Assembly (NCBI RefSeq): GCF_018143015.1
Contig: NC_054741.1
Location: forward strand, 11,894,236-11,958,235
Origin: Lytechinus variegatus
Taxonomy: Eukaryota; Echinodermata; Echinoidea; Temnopleuroida; Toxopneustidae
DNA: 64,000 nt
Direction of reading: 5' to 3'
Position numbers and translations under genes: made by a program. The notes beneath the pieces are model-generated. The model saw only the letters and a program-made list of their open reading frames with translations. It did no database searches and was not told the origin of the DNA. Shown here piece after piece: positions 57,963 to 64,000 of this stretch; within the stretch, counting starts at the first letter, position 1, and the number at the start of each line of letters is the position of its first letter.

Positions 57963-59616
57963 AGGACTACATTCTAAAATGAATGCGTAAAATAATAATC
58001 ATGAACTATCAAGTGCAAATGTATTGAAAAGCCCATGGACCTATCCACGGAGGATTATCTATTGTTACTGGGGGTGCTGTGATAATGCTCAGCACCTCTA
58101 TTAACATAAGAAATGAATCACATTAATTTAAACAATGGTCTGATTATACAGTGATACAGTGAGAGATGTGATGTCAGGCCTGCCTTTTAGGCCTATATAT
58201 TTTTCTTTTCAGGTTTGAACCATGTATACTTGTAGAACATCTTAATTTGATTTTAACGGTGAGTCGATCTCGCATTTTATCATGATTGTTCATCAGCTTC
58301 TAAAGCTGCGATATCACAGTGCCACGATGAGCAAATATCATGTTTTACATTCTTTGAACAGAAAATATTCGTGGTAATAGAATACATATATACAGGATTG
58401 CCCTTTTTACGTCATTTCACTCATTAAAGTCCTTTTCAATCTGTTAGGAATCCATGGTAACTTCAAATGCTTATCCCATTTGGAGTCATTGTTTTGAGGA
58501 AATATACTGACAGGTGTTCTACACTACTGGAAATCTCAGCTGCTCCTAGCATCTGATTGGCTTGGAACTAATTAGTGAAAATTCGCTGAATGAAACTCTT
58601 CATGAAAACCTCCCTAAAGCTATGAATATTTAGTTTAAAAAATCATGTTCCAATCAGAATAATAGTAATAATAACGATGATATACAGAATGAGTCAGATT
58701 TTTTTACACGAAACAAATCACAAATTTCAAGGGGTAAACACATGTCCAGACCACAAATATCTCGTGTCCTGAAAGAGTGTTTCCCCAAAATAATTTGATA
58801 TATTTAAAAAAATCTGGTATGTGGAATACACTTGGATCATTAGGAGACATTGTTGTGATGTAAAAATTTGATTTGCGCTACATGCGTGAGTGCAAATATA
58901 ATCCTGTATACGAGTTGCCTTGAACCTTGAAGAAGTACTCTCCCAAAAAGCGTACACGCTGTCCTGGAGAGGGTGCAGTAATTGCAGTAATTAATAGCAA
59001 AATATTTTTTCTTTTATGATAGTTCTTTGATTCATTTAATTCAAAAGGAATTTTGCAATGGCATTTACTACAGCTCCCTATATTTTGCTGCAAACTATTT
59101 CGTTAAAGTGTGAAGCCATTTTGATTATTATACTTTTTTGTGATGCTCAGATATATCTATGCAGTATGTAGTCAAATGCACGATTTGACTTCAACCATTC
59201 CTCATTAATTGGGCATTTTATTTAAATTACAACAGTAAGTGTATATTATCATTATTATTATAATTATCATTGTTTTTATTATTATTTATAGTTGATATCA
59301 AATCGTTTCTTGCATATAGAGTGGCTACATTGCACATGATTTAAAATCCTTCCATAAAAAAAAACTTTATCAAGTCTACTATGACATTGTTGATTGTTAA
59401 TCATTCTTTGGCGGCCAGTCTTCCATTCCAAATACCTTGAACGCATGACTCGGGTCAAGACCGACACCAAGGTCGGCAAATTTTGTCCATGAGGCCGGTT
59501 TCGACCACATCCCTGTCACGCTGTATATTAAAAATATACGCCTTTATTTCATATATCTCTTTATAGGCAGTGAATGGATAACGAAAGCTATTAAAATATG
59601 TTTGTGTAATTGGCAG
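57963..59616 (+). other. Glutathione synthetase intron 1
   Basis: Runs from a GTAGGA donor to a TTGGCAG acceptor at 59616. No coding sequence inside; a short segment near 58213-58255 has splice-like borders but no family match. Confidence 0.7.
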
Positions 59617-59692
59617 TGTTGTTCCTGTTGACGAGTTCACAAGACGGCTTTATGAGATGCATTTACAAGTTAAAAAGGAAGGCTGCTTCAAG
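59617..59692 (+). CDS. GSS: Glutathione synthetase, coding exon 2
   Basis: A 76-nt exon that the family comparison places exactly. It encodes VVPVDEFTRRLYEMHLQVKK then EGCFK, equal to the D-F-T-x-R-L-F/Y segment that follows the N-terminal helices in animal enzymes. The first base completes the Ser codon from exon 1, and the exon ends in phase 0. The 3' junction reads AAG/GCATGT, so the intron would start with GC rather than GT. No GT in a usable position keeps both the conserved residues and the phase, so a GC-AG intron is the best reading. Confidence 0.85.
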
Positions 59693-61302
59693 GCATGTAT
59701 TTCTCATGAACTTCCTTTTATTTTTACATTGAAGTATCCTACTCGTGGACATATCTATTTTCTTTTAATTCCTTTTGTGTATCTTTTGCTTTCTTCATAA
59801 TTATGTGTCACTCAAGTATCTTTCCTTATATTTTTCCTTCGGGAACTTTGGTTAAAGATTCTTTATTTCATTTATTAATTGCAATGAAGGTAAGGCAGTG
59901 CTTGCAAGATACTAACGACATAGATCAGAGTAAAATAGCATAAATGAAGAGAATCACAGGAATGGAATAGAACCAAAGGTAATCGATGGACGCTGAAACT
60001 CTTCCCCCATGATTCTATTATATTGTTGTGTTGTTCTGTTCTTTAATGCGATATTAATATAATACTGAGATTAATCACACTTTTTAGCCGTTGATAAAAT
60101 CTACAAGAATATTAATCTCCAAGTTTGTTGCCAAATGCAAGCTTTAATTGAAGTGTCTTTGAGTCCCGAAGATGTCCAAACTCATATTTCTTGAGCAAAG
60201 TCATGATGGTGCGGCCCATTTAGCACGCGCGGGGAATCAACTGTGCCTTTAAAAACAGTCAATGACGGTTAGCAATAGGTTGCAAAATGTTCATAGGTAA
60301 TTGACAGACCATCCATGTCTGTAATGTGAAATTGTCAGTTTGTTTTTGGCCTCCGCCCCTTGTTGACTTGCCAAGCTAATTCTCCATGACAGATCCGACT
60401 CGGACCATTGGACATATCGGTTTATTCTGGACAGATAGTTCAGAACGTTTGCTGACAGCGTGAAACTCTGGTTATGAGTGGGTTGAAATTTGTGTTGATG
60501 AGGGAGATTAGAGTTATGCTATATTGTCCAACTATGGCAGTTTTTTTGTAGCGACGAAACGGGGACAAAAATTGATTCATGTACGTAAAATATGCATCTC
60601 CATGGTTACTTCATGACCTGTTTCCCACACCCATTTATCAAAATATTAATTCCATATTTATAAAGATTTCAAACACTAGGTGCTCAATGAAAATGATCTT
60701 CAAAAACTCTTATCTGACGAGGAATGATGATACATGTTTAGGAGGGGGGGGGGGTGGGTATATATTTAATGGTTTTATATGGTTCAAAATTTATTTAAAT
60801 CTACATTAATTGCATTAGTTTTATTGTTCGAGTTTTTTCAAATTGTTGTCAAAATTATTTGGGGAAGGGGAAATAGACGTTTGCACCCTGATATTATCGT
60901 TGGGGCAATTGCACAATGAGCCAAAAATTTTGAGGATGCGAGCGAAGCGACCGAGAAAAAATGTGAACATTTTTATTACAAAAATCCAATTTCGTAATGA
61001 ATTTAGACATTTTTGGGCAAGCGCCCCAAGCCCCCCCCCATCTGTACGCCACTTGTTGGGGGGGGGGGTCATTCGTCTCCTGCCTCAGATCGGTGCCTCA
61101 GCCCCAATCATAACCCAAACCGTTATCGATTTCCATTATATTCCCATGAATAAGGTCCTCGACACTAACGGTAATAATGAAGATAAAGATAATAATGTAA
61201 AAGTAATCCTACATAGATACAAATTACAATAATCCTAAAACACGATAATAACAGTCATAATGATTGGTAAAATTTCCTCTTGATATTTTTTTTTCATGAC
61301 AG
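59693..61302 (+). other. Glutathione synthetase intron 2 (GC donor)
   Basis: Starts GCATGT and ends CATGACAG. Contains poly-G runs near 60742 and 61056 and one GCGAGCGAAGCG word near 60939. No coding sequence is supported. Confidence 0.65.
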
Positions 61303-61454
61303 CCAGTAACTTTATGCATCAACCGGACCGATTATATGCTAGACTGTTGTAAGGAGGACGATGAAGAGTCTTTCCTGGACCTATCCATGGTTGAGATTAA
61401 CACTATAGCAGCAGGGTGTCCAGCTCTTAGTACAAGATTAGTAGATGTACATAG
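61303..61454 (+). CDS. GSS: Glutathione synthetase, coding exon 3
   Basis: Encodes PVTLCINRTDYMLD, an acidic insert, and VEINTIAAGCPALSTRLVDVH. The first part matches the family's L-x-x-N-R-S/T-D-Y-M, which carries an Arg that contacts substrate. The second matches I-E-I-N-T-I, whose Glu and Asn help bind magnesium and substrate in the human enzyme. Both key residues are present. The exon opens in phase 0 after GACAG and ends in phase 2 before GTAAAT. Later exons, with the ATP-grasp core, lie beyond the window. Confidence 0.9.
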
Positions 61455-61457
61455 GTA

Positions 61458-61870
61458 AATATGGATATTGAATAGAATTGAATGGAATGAAATGGGATGA
61501 AATGAAATAAGTTGAAATGAAATGAGATGACATGAAATGGAATGAAATAAAATGTAATGGAATGGAATAGAATGAAATGAATGGAATGGAATGGAATGGA
61601 AAGAAATAAAAGGAAGTGAAAGGAACTGAATTGAATTGAACTGAAATGAATGTAAGTAATGTAATGAAATGGAGTCACGTGGAATGTCATGGAGAGAAAT
61701 GAAGTGAAACGACATGAAAGGAAATAGAACTTAATGAAATGACATGGAATGGATTAGAATGAAATGGAATGAAATGAAATGGAATTAAATTTCAGGGAAT
61801 GACATTTTAAGTAAGTGAGTGAAATGAAATGAAGTGAAATGGCATGGATTGAAAAGAAATGAAATGGAAG
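61458..61870. repeat. GAATG/GAAAT satellite
   Basis: About 400 bp of degenerate GAATG, GAAAT and GGAAT pentamers begin four bases after the exon 3 donor. Ser/His/Phe-rich ORFs on the minus strand are artefacts of the repeat. Confidence 0.92.
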
Positions 61871-62789
61871 CCCAAAAGGCCATCGTCATTTCCGGGAGCA
61901 CGTTCCGTTAAAAAAAATATAAGCAAAAACAGTTAAGTGTTCATCCCCTCTCGAGAAGCACATCCCGTAAAAATACCCAAATTCTGGCAACAACAAAGGA
62001 AAAAAAGTATGTCAGCACGGGGTGCTCAGCCCCACCCCACTCCTTCGCTGGTGACTACAAAGAATTTCTGCTACCGCTAATACTGCAGAGATGTGTGATA
62101 AATGTTGTCATATCTCAACATGGTACCTTTAAAGTCCGCTCCTGCTGCCTTGTCGGGACATGAGGATGAACGCACGAAGATGCCAAGCATATTTCCCAAT
62201 TTTCTATAGAATGCCTCAATATCTCTTACTACACACCACTGGGGGTATTTATGGCGTCCACCCACCTCCTGCCCCGTGTTGGAATGTCCAAATCGACCTT
62301 TACTTTTCGTATATATCAAAGATGATGGGCTATATACTTATTCTTATTATTTGATACTTTCTATTACAACTATATGAATATGTAAGTTTTCTTTGTGTTT
62401 TTCCCCTATGCTGAATTTTCTATATTTATTGACAAGTCAACAACAACAGTAAAAAAAATGTTCTACATGATCCAGTTATTATCATTTGTGACGATTGGAG
62501 GAGAAAGACGTTGATAACTGAATAAAGCATAATGAGGACATGTATAAACCCATTAATGTTTAAAAAATGAAGGGGCCAGCTATTACAAACAAAATATTTG
62601 ATTGAACGGTAGCTAATGATATAAATGATATATGAGTTATATGTTATCGAATAGTCTTTAAAACTTTACGGGTTTTATTTCTACAGGAATTTGATCAGAT
62701 CTGGATTGCGACACTCTGTTTTTTTTGTTTTTTTTATAACTTTTTTCTTCCCTTTTCTTTTTGAATTGATCACGTAAGGCTATTTCATT

Positions 62790-63215
62790 ATAATAATAAT
62801 AATAATAATTGTAAATTTATATTGCGCAATTTCTGTTTGGATATTCTCACCTGCGCATTACAATACATAACAGATAAGCAGAAAACCAATTATTAACAGG
62901 ATACGCAAAAATTTTAAAAGTAAAGTTAAGTTCGCTAAATTAATCGAAGAAAAATAAGTAAAGATTAATTATTTCTACAAAATACATAACCAAAAACATG
63001 AAAAAGTGACTTCTTTATGAAAAAAACTCTTGAAAGAGGTAGGATTTCAGTTTGATTTTTAATAAGTTGACAGAGGATGCATTTCTTATTGAGGAAGGGA
63101 GACTATTCCAGAGTTTGGGTGCAGCACTGATAAAGGCACGGTCACCTAGTGTGATCTTTGTTTTACATGGTGGGAGACTGAGGAGCATTGTGTCATTATC
63201 ACCATAATCGATTCC
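62790..63215 (-). pseudogene. LINE 3' end: reverse-transcriptase tail and UTR
   Basis: On the minus strand, 63210-63030 encodes TLGDRAFISAAPKLWNSLP then SSIRNASSVNLLKIKLKSYL. This is the typical C-terminal tail of CR1/L2/Jockey-type LINE proteins (GDRAFS..APRLWNSLP). Downstream comes GCGCAATATAAATTTACAAT, then a short ATT microsatellite ending near 62790, a usual LINE 3' terminus. The upstream polymerase domain is absent, so this is a 5'-truncated copy. Confidence 0.75.
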
Positions 63216-64000
63216 ATATGAATTTATGTAAATGTATGCATTGGAAAGATATGGGTCCTAAGACTGAAGGGGGAGGAGGTTATTGTAAAAATGACAAACA
63301 AAGGTAGCATCGTGGTGTTTAGCATTGAAATTGAGGCACCAAGCAAAACAACATCCCTGCTGCAGACATTACGAAATGTAGCCATCTGTTGAAATCTATC
63401 ATCTTTTATGGGTCACCATGTCTCAACGCGACAGATGATATGAGTATAATCAAATCATGAATGAACTAACTGCCCCAGTGGGAGAACTAGGATTCTTTTG
63501 TAAGCAGAGGATAGGAGTCGATGTTGGCACCAAATGTAGAAGAGAGATAACCACATTCCGCCTCTATTTGCCCCCAATAAATAATATATCTATATCAAAA
63601 ATAAATGAATAGATAAATAAATTACTTGGATTCGAAATGACTATATTTTTTAACCTAAACCGCCGAGGGGGGGGGAATGGTTGTTGAATCAACCCCCTTC
63701 GAGATTTTCCGCAACCAATCCGCTGCGCGAAATTTTTCGACTGTGTCACTCGCTGACTTTTTACTTTGAAGTGTTGCTCATCTTTTGGGACCAAATTTAT
63801 GATGCCCGTGTATATGGTTGCAAAATTACGCACCGTTATGTGCACGTCAGACCAAAATGGCTCCAAAACGTGATTTTGTGAACAAAGTAAATGTAAATTG
63901 ATTTTCTCATGTTGTTCATAAAGATATGATTATTCATACTTTCATTAGCTGAAATGAATTGATTTTTGCTCTATATGCTTCAAAAAGGTTGTGCTATAAA

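Larger units (their letters stand above)
61455..64000 (+). other. Glutathione synthetase intron 3 (window ends inside)
   Basis: No further synthetase exon is seen before the window ends. The intron opens with a GAATG-type satellite and holds a LINE fragment on the opposite strand. Sequence at 62080-62330 has a minus-strand ORF with no recognised family. Confidence 0.6.

Noticed and set aside
58213-58255. Small segment between TTTTCAG and GTGAGT in glutathione synthetase intron 1
   Set aside because: It does not match the enzyme, and exons 1 and 2 join in phase without it.
61332-61715. His/Ser/Phe-rich minus-strand ORF next to glutathione synthetase exon 3
   Set aside because: GAATG satellite artefact, partly antisense to the real exon.
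62077-62319. 80-codon minus-strand ORF
   Set aside because: Locally protein-like but no domain recognised and no splice partner; could be repeat debris.

Overview
The window is animal nuclear DNA and reads like an echinoderm, most likely a sea urchin. Genes are sparse and split by introns of several kb. Non-coding DNA is AT-rich and densely packed with short inverted-repeat elements, a tRNA-derived SINE, decayed LINE pieces and long microsatellites. The species call is inference from protein and repeat style; no species-specific marker was recognised.

Five coding loci can be supported. (1) A C/EBP-gamma-like bZIP gene on the minus strand: coding exon 8832-9512, proposed 5' exon and promoter near 12170-12620, and three apparent one-base deletions. 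(2) A minus-strand zinc-finger gene: AT-hook exon 25410-25812 spliced in phase to a large exon 18670-22280 with about 18 fingers and two apparent compensating indels. (3) A short leader ORF (28527-28617 joined to 25856-25890) upstream of the AT-hook exon, which would make the transcript dicistronic or uORF-bearing. (4) A beta-1,3-galactosyltransferase-family gene on the minus strand, 35644-37284, with one coding exon and a 5' UTR exon. (5) The first three coding exons of glutathione synthetase on the plus strand (57695-57962, 59617-59692, 61303-61454), continuing beyond the window. Two orphan exon-like ORFs (37753-37881, 39484-39650) are weak candidates.

The rest is mostly mobile DNA. The clearest elements have both ends and target duplications: a 1,493-bp hAT-like element nested in an older 183-bp hAT-like element (1571-3270), a 1,275-bp hAT-like element (33036-34310), a 506-bp element (23484-23989) and a related 2,000-bp fold-back element (46052-48051), a 475-bp insertion (27344-27818), TTAA-flanked MITEs (29059-30324) and a 114-bp hairpin element (54250-54363). 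LINE reverse-transcriptase remnants lie at 41205-41440 and 62790-63215, and SINE copies at 16940-17243 and 41890-42100.

The loci do not form a functional cluster. The most interesting regulatory signal is a 35-bp tandem duplication carrying two perfect palindromic C/EBP sites just upstream of the proposed first exon of the C/EBP gene itself, which suggests autoregulation. No clearly new enzymatic system was found. The novel-looking material is repeat architecture, a possible dicistronic zinc-finger transcript and clustered reading-frame breaks.
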